From an uncultured Bacteroidales bacterium (GTDB taxonomy: Bacteria > Bacteroidota > Bacteroidia > Bacteroidales > UBA932), in the NCBI GenBank assembly GCA_900546395.1, contig URDD01000028.1, positions 1 through 30,600 on the forward strand: DNA of 30,600 bases. Direction: 5' to 3'. Under the pieces are notes generated by a model. The model did no database searches. It saw nothing but the letters and a program-made list of their open reading frames with translations, and was not told the origin of the DNA. This document shows positions 16,113 to 23,349 of this stretch, one piece after another. The translations under genes were made by a program, and so were the position numbers. How positions within the stretch are numbered: the stretch's first letter is position 1; each line of letters starts with the position of its first letter.

Positions 16113-16945
16113 ATAAAGATAGAAAAGTCGAAAAATTCAGGCTCACTCTCGTAGATGACCAGACACACAAGGCGTTATGGACTATCCATTTCACCAGGGC
16201 CAGTCTTCTGGTCACTGAAGCTACTATACTTGTGACTATCTTTGCACTGACTTTTTGTATAATAGCATTCACACCTGTCAGGACCTTTATTCCGGGATAC
16301 CCTGACTCAGAGACAAAGCGGGCTGCAATCCAGAATGCAATATTGGCTGATTCTCTGGAAAACAAGCTCAAACTATGGGAAATATACGCAGGCAATCTGA
16401 GGAGAGTCCTGTCGGGAGATTCTGCAATGGACATTGACAGCCTTGTCAACCTCAGCAAAAAGGCATTCCGCAGCGACGCTGACATATCGGGAAAAAAAGA
16501 TTCGCTGCTCAGAGAAACAGTAATAAAAGAAGAACAGTTCGAGTTGTCTGGTAAAGCCGGAAGAAAACTTCCTATAGAAGGAATGCATTTCTTCACTCCT
16601 CTTAAAGGTGTCATATCGCAAGGGTATGACAAGATACTGCATCCTTATATTGACATAACCGCCCCTGAAAATTCAGTAGTAAAGGCAGCGCTTGACGGGT
16701 CAGTAATTTCCGCAGGATGGAATGACGATACCGGATACACAATACAGATACAACACGACAACGATATAATAACGATTTACAAGCACAACCAGAAGCTCCT
16801 GAAAAAAACCGGGGACAAAGTAAGTGCCGGGACTCCGATAGCTCTTGTCGGCAGCACGGGCTCTCTGAGTACAGGAGACCATCTGCATTTTGAATTATGG
16901 TATAAAGGAGAAGCTGTAAATCCCGCTGACTATATAAATTTCTGA
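16100..16945 (+). CDS. Membrane-anchored M23-family peptidase
   Basis: 281 residues. A basic cytoplasmic N-terminus, one membrane helix (~36-59), a periplasmic segment with helical character (~70-160), then an M23 domain. Zinc/catalytic residues: H181PYID185, YKHNQ, and H261LHF264. The glycine usually found in the HxGxD motif is replaced (HPYID), but ligands are present, so activity is likely though not certain; some paralogues act as activators of other hydrolases. It is separated from dxr by 8 bases and should head the operon M23-dxr-rseP. Only 28 bases separate its ATG from the divergent ruvX ATG, so its promoter must lie in or overlap ruvX; no clear match was found. Confidence 0.9.
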   Translation: MARQNKDRKVEKFRLTLVDDQTHKALWTIHFTRASLLVTEATILVTIFALTFCIIAFTPVRTFIPGYPDSETKRAAIQNAILADSLENKLKLWEIYAGNLRRVLSGDSAMDIDSLVNLSKKAFRSDADISGKKDSLLRETVIKEEQFELSGKAGRKLPIEGMHFFTPLKGVISQGYDKILHPYIDITAPENSVVKAALDGSVISAGWNDDTGYTIQIQHDNDIITIYKHNQKLLKKTGDKVSAGTPIALVGSTGSLSTGDHLHFELWYKGEAVNPADYINF

Positions 16946-16953
16946 TCCGTAAA

Positions 16954-18117
16954 ATGACACAAAAGAAAAAGATAGCGATTTTAGGATCTACAGGGTCCAT
17001 CGGGCGCCAGACTCTGGATGTGATAAAACAACATCCTGACAAATTTGAGGCAGTTCTTATAACGGCAAACAACAGTTGCGACCTTCTCTGCCGTCAAGCA
17101 GCCGAATTCAATGTAAAGAATGTAGTCATCTGCAATGAAAGCCGTGTGGATGAAGTGCGTAGAGGCTTGTCCGGTCTTGACTCCAAGGTGTACGGAGGAA
17201 TGGGGTCTGTATGCTCACTCGTATCTGATCCGGAGATAGACATTGTCGTCACTTCAATGGTCGGATTCAGCGGACTGGAATCTACGGTTGCGGCAATAAG
17301 AGCCGGCAAAACAATTGCTCTGGCAAACAAGGAAACTCTCGTAGCCGCAGGCGACATAGTAATGAAACTCGCAAGAAAACATTCCTGCGACATCCTTCCT
17401 GTTGATTCAGAACACTCCGCCATCTTCCAGTGCCTTCAGGGCTCGCATGATGCAAAAATAGAAAAAATACACCTTACTGCATCAGGAGGACCATTCAGGA
17501 CATGGGATAAAGAAAAAATCTCATCTGCAACAAAAGAACAGGCCCTCAGGCATCCAAAGTGGAATATGGGCAACAAAATAACCGTTGATTCCGCCACGAT
17601 GATGAACAAAGGCCTTGAAATCATAGAGGCAAGATGGCTTTTCGGGACAGAACCTGAAAAGATCAATGTGGTCATCCACCCGCAGTCCATAATACACTCA
17701 ATGGTGGAATTTGCTGACGGTGCCGTGATAGCCCAGTTGGGACATCCCGATATGAGAGAACCTATCCAGTATGCATTGAGCTATCCGGAAAGACTGGAAC
17801 TCAACAATGAAAAGCTTGATTTTGCAAAGCTTGCCTCGCTTTCATTCTATGCCCCTGACCTTGATAAGTTTCCGGCACCTGCACTGGCATACAAGGCACT
17901 GGAAAAAGGAGGCAACATGGCCTGCATAATGAATGCAGCCAATGAAGCTGCCGTAGCGGCATATCTTTCCGACAGAATCAGATTCTATGATATTACTGAC
18001 ATAATAGCAGAATGTATGGAAGCCGCTGAGTTCATTGCCGCACCTGACCTCGAAAGTATTTTCGAATCAAACAGGCAGGCTTATGCAATGGCGGAAAAAC
18101 TGATAGCAAAAATCTGA
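16954..18117 (+). CDS. dxr: 1-deoxy-D-xylulose 5-phosphate reductoisomerase
   Basis: 387 residues. It converts DXP to MEP with NADPH and a divalent metal, the first committed step of the non-mevalonate isoprenoid pathway. The nucleotide loop ILGSTGSIGRQTLDVI is at residues 8-23. The metal/substrate site is PVDSEHSAIFQCLQG, the flexible loop is ASGGPFRTW, and GNKITVDSATMMNKGLEIIE supplies the third acidic ligand. Length is typical. It follows the M23 gene by 8 bases and precedes rseP by 31. Its presence implies isoprenoids via the MEP route in this organism. Confidence 0.98.
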   Translation: MTQKKKIAILGSTGSIGRQTLDVIKQHPDKFEAVLITANNSCDLLCRQAAEFNVKNVVICNESRVDEVRRGLSGLDSKVYGGMGSVCSLVSDPEIDIVVTSMVGFSGLESTVAAIRAGKTIALANKETLVAAGDIVMKLARKHSCDILPVDSEHSAIFQCLQGSHDAKIEKIHLTASGGPFRTWDKEKISSATKEQALRHPKWNMGNKITVDSATMMNKGLEIIEARWLFGTEPEKINVVIHPQSIIHSMVEFADGAVIAQLGHPDMREPIQYALSYPERLELNNEKLDFAKLASLSFYAPDLDKFPAPALAYKALEKGGNMACIMNAANEAAVAAYLSDRIRFYDITDIIAECMEAAEFIAAPDLESIFESNRQAYAMAEKLIAKI

Positions 18118-18148
18118 CAAAGCCCCAAACACGACAATTTTTACACAA

Positions 18149-19453
18149 ATGATAATCCTGATGAAAATCCTGCAAGTAATTCTTGCTCTTTCCATTCTTA
18201 TACTGATACACGAACTCGGACATTTCGTATTTGCCAAAATGTTCAAAATAAGAGTTGAAAAATTCTACCTGTTCTTTGATGCAGGTTTCTCTCTATTTAA
18301 ATTCAAGCCAAAAAACTCGGACACGGAATATGGAATAGGTTGGCTTCCACTGGGAGGATACTGTAAGATTTCCGGCATGATAGACGAGTCTATGGATACC
18401 GACTCCCTGAAGAAGGAGCCGCAGCCATGGGAATTCAGAAGCAAGCCGGCCTGGCAGAGACTTCTGGTAATGGCAGGAGGCGTACTCTTCAACTTCATTT
18501 TTGCCATAATCCTATATATATGCATAATGGCAGGATGGGGAGAAAGCTACATTAAGAACGAAGGAAACAGCATCTATGTTAACGAACTTGCCTACGAAAT
18601 GGGGTTCAGGAACGGCGACAGGATACTGAAATTTGACGACTATGCCCCTGAACGTTTTGATATGCTGCAGGCTGACATGGCCAGAAGGACTGCACAAAAG
18701 GCAACCGTCCTCAGAGATAACGATACCATTGATATATATATAGATCAGAACATGATGGGCGAAGTACTCAATACCCCTATGATGTTCGACCTTGCAATGC
18801 CTTTCATAATAGATTCAGTTCCTCCCGTATCCATAAACTATCAGGCAGGGCTGAAAAAGGGAGACAGAATAATAAACCTTGACGGTCATGATATTGAATA
18901 CCTCCAGGAGTCGTGGAAACTGCTTAAGACTCTTCCGGGAAAAGGAATTCCGGCACTGGTCGCAAGAGGGGAAGATACGCTTTCTTTCAGCCTTCAGATC
19001 GACAGCACAGGAAAAATAGGCGTTTTCACTAAAGCACCTTCCATTGAAGTGAAAAAATACTCCGGGATACAGGCCGTTCCGGCCGGACTCAGGCTTACAT
19101 TCAAGACAATAGGAGGCTATCTGCAGGACCTGAAACTGATATTCACCCCAAGTACGGAAGCCTACAAGTCGGTCGGCAGTTTCATTTCAATGGGACAGAT
19201 TTTCCCGGCTACATGGGACTGGTACAGATTCATCAACATTCTGGCACTGCTTTCCATAATGCTTGGAGTTATGAACCTGCTGCCAATACCGGCTCTTGAC
19301 GGAGGCCACATAGTCTTTGCACTATATGAAATAGTTACAAGACGCAAGCCAAGTGACAAATTCCTTGAAGGAGCTCAAATTGTAGGGATGCTGCTGCTTT
19401 TCGGTCTTATGATTCTGGCATTCGGTAACGATATCGGAAGGCTTTTCAGATAA
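18149..19453 (+). CDS. rseP: RIP zinc metalloprotease, site-2-protease family
   Basis: 434 residues. Intramembrane protease of the inner membrane that cleaves anti-sigma factors or signal-peptide remnants. The zinc motif HELGH is at residues 21-25 in the first helix. The second conserved site, NLLPIPALDGGH (around 377-388), supplies the Asp ligand, and GIGWLPLGGYCKISGM is the usual loop after helix 1. The middle region (~120-330) contains two PDZ-like segments. The start may be ATG 18149 or in-frame ATG 18161. Its neighbours dxr and a DUF4837 gene form an arrangement I recognise from other Bacteroidales. Confidence 0.95.
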   Translation: MIILMKILQVILALSILILIHELGHFVFAKMFKIRVEKFYLFFDAGFSLFKFKPKNSDTEYGIGWLPLGGYCKISGMIDESMDTDSLKKEPQPWEFRSKPAWQRLLVMAGGVLFNFIFAIILYICIMAGWGESYIKNEGNSIYVNELAYEMGFRNGDRILKFDDYAPERFDMLQADMARRTAQKATVLRDNDTIDIYIDQNMMGEVLNTPMMFDLAMPFIIDSVPPVSINYQAGLKKGDRIINLDGHDIEYLQESWKLLKTLPGKGIPALVARGEDTLSFSLQIDSTGKIGVFTKAPSIEVKKYSGIQAVPAGLRLTFKTIGGYLQDLKLIFTPSTEAYKSVGSFISMGQIFPATWDWYRFINILALLSIMLGVMNLLPIPALDGGHIVFALYEIVTRRKPSDKFLEGAQIVGMLLLFGLMILAFGNDIGRLFR

Positions 19454-19473
19454 AGTTTTTTATAAGCCATTCG

Positions 19474-19505
19474 CTTGTTATTTACAGAGTTATTGCATAA
19501 CTTTG
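19474..19505 (+). promoter_or_regulatory. Promoter of the DUF4837 lipoprotein gene
   Basis: CTTG (19474-19477, one mismatch to TTTG), 20-base gap, TAACTTTG (19498-19505), 37 bases before the ATG. It gives the gene its own start inside the rseP cluster. Confidence 0.6.
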
Positions 19506-19542
19506 AGAAATATGCCAATATTAAAATCAAAATAGTGACGCC

Positions 19543-20565
19543 ATGAAAGCTTACATAAAGAAAATCATCATTCGGATTACAGTTATCACTGCAATCCTGT
19601 CTGTTTTCTCATGCAAGAATACAGACAGAAAGCCACTGCTTCCCAATATCAGCGGGAAAGCCGGAGAAGTTCTCATAGTCGTAAACAAAAGCGACTGGGA
19701 AGGCAATGTCGGTGCAGAGTTGAGAGGCCTTTTGGCCAGCGACTGTCCCTATCTGCCTCAGAAAGAACCTCTATACACGCTGATTAACATAGTTCCTTCT
19801 GCGTTTACTGATATTTTTCAGATACACAGGAATATAATACTTGTAAACATCGACAGCAAAGTTGTAAAGCCTGACTTGCTTCTCAGGTCAGACGCATGGG
19901 CCAGACCACAGTGTGTAATAGCCATAAATGCCCCTGACAGTGAAACTGCGCTGAATCTTATAAAAGAAAAGTCAAGAATCATACTTAACACTCTCGAACA
20001 AGCAGAAAGGGACAGGGTTATCGCCAACTCGATCCAATATGAAGAACATTCCCTGAGTCCTGTCGTAACAGAAATGATTGGAGGCTCCCCTCATTTTCCG
20101 GCAGGATATGCCCTGAAAAAGAAGACAGATGATTTCATCTGGATAAGTTATGACACACAATATACCATCCAGGGGATACTTATATATAAATATCCTGCAC
20201 AAGGTAATGAATCCGACTTCACATTAGATAATATAATATCAAAACGCAACGAGTTTCTCAAAAACAATGTTCCCGGAATGTTTGACAACACATACATGAC
20301 TACAAGTGATGCAGCAATTCCAGGAATCACATATATGAAATACAAAGGAAGAAATTTCACTGAAGTCCGCGGTTTGTGGGATGTCCACAATGATTTTATG
20401 GGAGGACCGTTTGTATCTCACTCCTTCTATAGTCAGGACGGCAAGGAAATCATTGTCCTTGAATCATTTGTCTATGCAGCCAGGTATGACAAGAGACACT
20501 ACCTCAGGCAGGTGGAATCTATCCTTTATTCATTCGAATGGAAAAATAATAATGCAAAAAAGTAA
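19543..20565 (+). CDS. DUF4837-family lipoprotein
   Basis: 340 residues. The signal peptide ends in lipobox V-F-S-C24, followed by KNTDRKPLLPNISGKAGEVL. I assign it to DUF4837 from the overall pattern (GKAGEVLIVVNKSDWEG, the central HRNIILVNID strand, FRGLWDV-like EVRGLWDVHNDFMGGPFVSH near the C-terminus) and from position after dxr-rseP. Function is not known. The Trp/Tyr-rich C-terminal half is predicted soluble and extracytoplasmic. It has its own promoter and ends only seven bases before the -33 box of the tRNA-Glu/rpsT unit, leaving no room for a separate terminator. Confidence 0.85.
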   Translation: MKAYIKKIIIRITVITAILSVFSCKNTDRKPLLPNISGKAGEVLIVVNKSDWEGNVGAELRGLLASDCPYLPQKEPLYTLINIVPSAFTDIFQIHRNIILVNIDSKVVKPDLLLRSDAWARPQCVIAINAPDSETALNLIKEKSRIILNTLEQAERDRVIANSIQYEEHSLSPVVTEMIGGSPHFPAGYALKKKTDDFIWISYDTQYTIQGILIYKYPAQGNESDFTLDNIISKRNEFLKNNVPGMFDNTYMTTSDAAIPGITYMKYKGRNFTEVRGLWDVHNDFMGGPFVSHSFYSQDGKEIIVLESFVYAARYDKRHYLRQVESILYSFEWKNNNAKK

Positions 20566-20572
20566 AAAATAT

Positions 20573-20603
20573 TTTGCACGATTAAAAATATTATTTACCT
20601 TTG
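20573..20603 (+). promoter_or_regulatory. Promoter of the tRNA-Glu/rpsT unit
   Basis: TTTG (20573-20576), 19-base gap, TACCTTTG (20596-20603): an exact match to the consensus, about 29 bases before the tRNA. Confidence 0.8.
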
Positions 20604-20631
20604 CACTCCCTTAATGATAAAAGGGACACCC

Positions 20632-20703
20632 GGTGGGTTCGTATAACGGCTAGTACTCAAGATTTTCATTCTTGCAATAGGGGTTCGATTCCCCTACCCA
20701 CTA
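20632..20703 (+). tRNA. tRNA-Glu (anticodon TTC)
   Basis: Cloverleaf by eye: acceptor GGTGGGT (20632-20638) with ACCCACT (20696-20702), discriminator A20703; D-arm GTAT..GTAC; anticodon stem CAAGA/TCTTG with loop TTTTCAT giving TTC; T-arm AGGGG/CCCCT with loop TTCGATT. CCA is not encoded. It lies 23 bases before the rpsT ATG under one promoter. Confidence 0.95.
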
Positions 20704-20726
20704 CAAAAAATATAAAAAGATATAAA

Positions 20727-20981
20727 ATGGCAAATCACGCATCAGCAGACAAGCGTACTCGCCAAAGCGAAAGACGCAGATTGCATAATAAATATTATGC
20801 AAAGACAACCAGGAACGCTATCCGCGCTATCAGAAATACTACTGACAAGAATGCGGCAGAAGCGAATGCACCTAAGGTATATGCAATGATCGACAAGCTC
20901 GCAAAGATTGGTGTTATCCACAAGAACAAAGCTGCCAACCTTAAGAGCGGAATTGCGATCTATATCAATAAACTTTCATAG
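20727..20981 (+). CDS. rpsT: 30S ribosomal protein S20
   Basis: 84 residues from ATG 20727 (MANHASADKRTRQSERRRLH); the frame is open upstream through the tRNA gene, but the family start is unmistakable. S20 is a primary 16S rRNA-binding protein of the 30S body. The K/R-rich helical pattern and the core NKYYAKTTRNAIRAIRNTT are typical, as is the length. Co-transcribed with tRNA-Glu, so tRNA processing by RNase P and RNase Z must generate the 5' end of the rpsT message. Terminator follows at 21020-21047. Confidence 0.97.
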   Translation: MANHASADKRTRQSERRRLHNKYYAKTTRNAIRAIRNTTDKNAAEANAPKVYAMIDKLAKIGVIHKNKAANLKSGIAIYINKLS

Positions 20982-21019
20982 CGAAAGCAACCTTTAAAGG
21001 TTTTTCTTATAGCTGGGAG

Positions 21020-21047
21020 AGAAGCTGCGACATGCAGCTTCTTTTTC
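21020..21047 (+). terminator. Rho-independent terminator after rpsT
   Basis: AGAAGCTGC (21020-21028) pairs with GCAGCTTCT (21034-21042), 5-base loop, then T-run. A shorter AACCTTTAAAGGTT palindrome followed by T lies at 20989-21005 and may add a second stop. Confidence 0.88.
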
Positions 21048-21083
21048 TTAGATATCGGTTCTACTTTTAAAAAGGCTGATAAT

Positions 21084-21156
21084 CGGGATGTAGCGCAGTT
21101 GGTAGCGCACTACGTTCGGGACGTAGGGGTCGGGCGTTCGAGTCGCCTCATCCCGA
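21084..21156 (+). tRNA. tRNA-Pro (anticodon CGG)
   Basis: Acceptor CGGGATG (21084-21090) with CATCCCG (21149-21155), discriminator A21156; anticodon stem CTACG/CGTAG with loop TTCGGGA, giving CGG; T-arm loop TTCGAGT. CCA is not encoded. It lies after the rpsT terminator; TACTTTTA at 21062-21069 is a one-mismatch candidate for its own -7 box, without a clear -33. Confidence 0.95.
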
Positions 21157-21160
21157 CAAT

Positions 21161-21209
21161 AAAGGAACGGCTTAGTCATGACAGACTTCAGCCGTTCCTT
21201 TATTTTTTA
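21161..21209 (+). terminator. Terminator after tRNA-Pro
   Basis: AAAGGAACGGCT (21161-21172) pairs perfectly over 12 bp with AGCCGTTCCTTT (21190-21201), followed by TATTTTTTAT. Confidence 0.9.
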
Positions 21210-21302
21210 TCTGGATTAACAGATAATCCGAGTTAATTTACTTTTTGGATCAACGAAAAAAGTAGGTTGGTTATCCGGAATTCCCGATTTTGGTTAACTC
21301 TG
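21210..21302. other. Gene-free spacer before the 50-bp array
   Basis: Holds a small hairpin (GGATTA 21213-21218 with TAATCC 21224-21229) and a distant inverted pair GAGTTAA (21230-21236) / TTAACTC (21294-21300). No coding signal or promoter match was seen. Confidence 0.5.
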
Positions 21303-21452
21303 ATTCGGTACGAGAATGGCCCTTCTACGGTACGAAACGGCTCTCAAAGTGCATTCGGTACGGGAAAGCACCCTCTGTGGTACAAACGTGCCGTCAGACA
21401 GTGTTCGGTACGGAAAAGGGGCCTCTGCGGTACGGAACGCTTGATGTGACTT
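21303..21452. repeat. Three-unit array with an exact 50-bp period
   Basis: Units begin at 21303, 21353 and 21403. The first ~36 bases of each are conserved as RTTCGGTACGnGAA, a 5-6 base variable part, then TCT with nYGGTACRnAACG nearby; the last ~14 bases differ. The core CGGTACG (one copy TGGTACA) recurs at 21306, 21328, 21356, 21378, 21406 and 21428, so spacing alternates 22 and 28. Because 50 is not a multiple of three, any reading frame through it shifts each unit, which argues against coding. GTAC is self-complementary and each unit can fold with itself. Function unknown. Confidence 0.8.
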
Positions 21453-21550
21453 CAATATTACTACGTGATAACACTTTCGTCTGGAAAACACAACGTTACC
21501 CGGACAAAAGTGAAGAAAAATGCGGTGAATCGGCAGAACCGACAGAATTC
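21453..21550. other. Gene-free spacer between the array and rmuC
   Basis: No promoter or strong terminator seen. It would be the 3' untranslated part of the minus-strand regulator-rmuC transcript; only a weak TCGG/CCGA stem is present near 21533-21543. Confidence 0.4.
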
Positions 21551-22882
21551 CTATTCGGAAGCACTGCCAGTCCGCACTTCCCTATCCTCATCTTCATGCA
21601 AATCCCCGTCATTACACATACCGCACAGCTCCGCAGGTATGACAGACTCAGGTCCGGTTCTACGCGCATTAATCTTTATTTTAGCCTTTGACCTCTTCGG
21701 AGAAAGACCTAAAGACTCCAGTTTCCTGATTTTCTGAAACACAGACTGGCGCGAATCGGACAATTTCATTTTTGATTCATTATACGCCCTTAAAGTACGC
21801 TCTAAACTGTCCCCTACAGCAACATATGAAGTCATCCATCCATGAAGTTGTCCCATGAGTTCAGACGCAGTCTTATATACCTGCTCAATGTTAGCTTCCT
21901 GCTCAGCCTGTCTCCAGCTCATCTGAATCATATTCAGTACAATCACAAGCGTCATTTGGCTTACGATAAGTACATTGCTGTCTTTTGCCGCCTGCCACAG
22001 TGACGGAGCTGAATCAAGCATAAGTCTGAATGCCCCTTCCACAGGAATGAACATTATATTGTAATCCACCTTTCTTTTGCCTTCAGGAATATAAGAGGCG
22101 TAATCCTTTAACTTCAGTTCATCGACATGCTTACGGACACTCTCAACATGTTCTTTGGCAAAACGGTCCCGCTCTGCCGCAGACGCTGCCGCCGTATAAG
22201 AGTTGAAAGCCTTCAGACTCACTTTTGAATCTACTACCACCATCGTATCATCAGGATAAAGTATAAGCGTATCCGGTATCATTACCGCCCCGCCTTCGCT
22301 TCGTATTTCGTGCCCCTGCGCATCCGTAATCACCCCCTGACTTATAAAATGTATCCCTTCTTGAAGGCCCGCATTCTTCAATATATCCTTCAACAGCATT
22401 TCCCCGAAATCTCCCTGCACTTTAGAACGCCCTGACAAGGCATCCGCAAGATTTCTGGCCTCATCCCCGACTTGTCTGGACTGCTCCATAACCAGACGTA
22501 TTGATGTCGCCAATTCTGCATTACGGCGTACAGACTCCATATGCGTCTCTTTCATGGCCTTGTCCAGTTCTGAAAATTTCTCCTTAATAGGAGCGAGCAT
22601 ATCTGCAATATCAGCGGTACTTTGTTCCTTGAACTCACGGCTGTTTTTGGCCGCAAGTTCAGCTGAAGCCGCCTTAAAATGCTCCTTCATCATTTCCAGT
22701 TCTCTCTGATGCTGCAATGATGCCCTATCTATATCCCTCTGATGCTGCTCCGAAGCTCGTAATACATATTCCTGATTCATTGACCTCATCTGAGAAAGCG
22801 AATGGTTCAGAAAAATGACAAGCACTATCAAAACAGCTGCCATCACACACACTACTACCGCAACAAATATCCAAATATCCAT
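21551..22882 (-). CDS. rmuC: RmuC-family protein
   Basis: 443 residues. One N-terminal membrane helix (WIFVAVVVCVMAAVLIVLVI), then a long coiled-coil (~30-130, repeated QHQR/EL heptads), then the RmuC nuclease-like domain (~140-380): GDFGEMLLKDILKNAGL, PDTLILYPDDTMVVVDSKVS (restriction-endonuclease-like PD..DSK core), DYASYIPEGKRKVDYNIMFIP. E. coli RmuC limits inversion recombination at short inverted repeats, but its biochemical activity is not settled. The C-terminus is a charged tail. It lies 25 bases after the PepSY-like gene, so it appears to belong to the two-component operon, an unusual company. Confidence 0.92.
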   Translation of the reverse strand: MDIWIFVAVVVCVMAAVLIVLVIFLNHSLSQMRSMNQEYVLRASEQHQRDIDRASLQHQRELEMMKEHFKAASAELAAKNSREFKEQSTADIADMLAPIKEKFSELDKAMKETHMESVRRNAELATSIRLVMEQSRQVGDEARNLADALSGRSKVQGDFGEMLLKDILKNAGLQEGIHFISQGVITDAQGHEIRSEGGAVMIPDTLILYPDDTMVVVDSKVSLKAFNSYTAAASAAERDRFAKEHVESVRKHVDELKLKDYASYIPEGKRKVDYNIMFIPVEGAFRLMLDSAPSLWQAAKDSNVLIVSQMTLVIVLNMIQMSWRQAEQEANIEQVYKTASELMGQLHGWMTSYVAVGDSLERTLRAYNESKMKLSDSRQSVFQKIRKLESLGLSPKRSKAKIKINARRTGPESVIPAELCGMCNDGDLHEDEDREVRTGSASE

Positions 22883-22907
22883 ATCTTACAACTTATTAGA
22901 CAATCCA

Positions 22908-23345
22908 TCAGTCGTCTATTCTGACAAGTGCGAACTTCCTGTCAAAAACCAATTCATGACCGTTTGACAATTTCACTTCAAACCTGCCACGTTCTCTTGA
23001 TATTTTCTTATATGAAACCCCGGGATACAAGTCATTGACTTTGGTTCTGACTGGTTCCGGTATAAACTTCATGTCAAGATAAGAATACCTGCATTCAATA
23101 TCCGTCCAGTCGCCGTTTCTGTCAAAAACTATCATTACCCCTGCGACAAGCACCACTTCATAATGCACCTCCATAAAATCACGCTCTTCCTTTGAGTAGG
23201 CGAGACGTCCGTCTGGAAAATTTACAGAAATGAAATCCTTTGCCTTTTCAGGGAGTCTGTCATATGATACAGCTCTGTCATTGTCAGCACTTGCACCCAA
23301 TGCAATTGCCGCAAGTGCAAGGATAGTTATTATTGTTTTTTTCAT
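22908..23345 (-). CDS. PepSY-like (DUF2874-type) periplasmic protein
   Basis: 145 residues. Signal peptide 1-20 (MKKTIITILALAAIALGASA). The mature part has two PepSY-like repeats: LPEKAKDFISVNFPDGRLAYSKEERDFMEVHYEVVL... and IPEPVRTKVNDLYPGVSYKKISRERGRFEVKLSNG, each a helix followed by beta strands. Related proteins resemble beta-lactamase inhibitor protein and inhibitor propeptides. It follows the histidine kinase by 4 bases, so it is a candidate periplasmic modulator or target of that kinase; that role is inference from position. Confidence 0.82.
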   Translation of the reverse strand: MKKTIITILALAAIALGASADNDRAVSYDRLPEKAKDFISVNFPDGRLAYSKEERDFMEVHYEVVLVAGVMIVFDRNGDWTDIECRYSYLDMKFIPEPVRTKVNDLYPGVSYKKISRERGRFEVKLSNGHELVFDRKFALVRIDD

Positions 23346-23349
23346 AAAA

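Noticed and set aside
15638..16168. A 176-codon minus-strand open frame overlapping ruvX
   Set aside because: It is a different frame of ruvX and the start of the divergent M23 gene; composition is Cys/Arg-rich and the ruvX frame has the catalytic motifs.
20601..20726. A longer N-terminus for S20
   Set aside because: It would translate through the tRNA-Glu gene; the family start at 20727 is clear.
21303..21452. CRISPR array
   Set aside because: Only three units, imperfect 36-base conserved parts with 14-base variable parts, and no cas gene within the window.
21290..21691. A 133-codon open frame through the 50-bp array
   Set aside because: The 50-bp period shifts frame every unit, so repeated units give unrelated peptides, and it runs into the 3' end of rmuC on the other strand.
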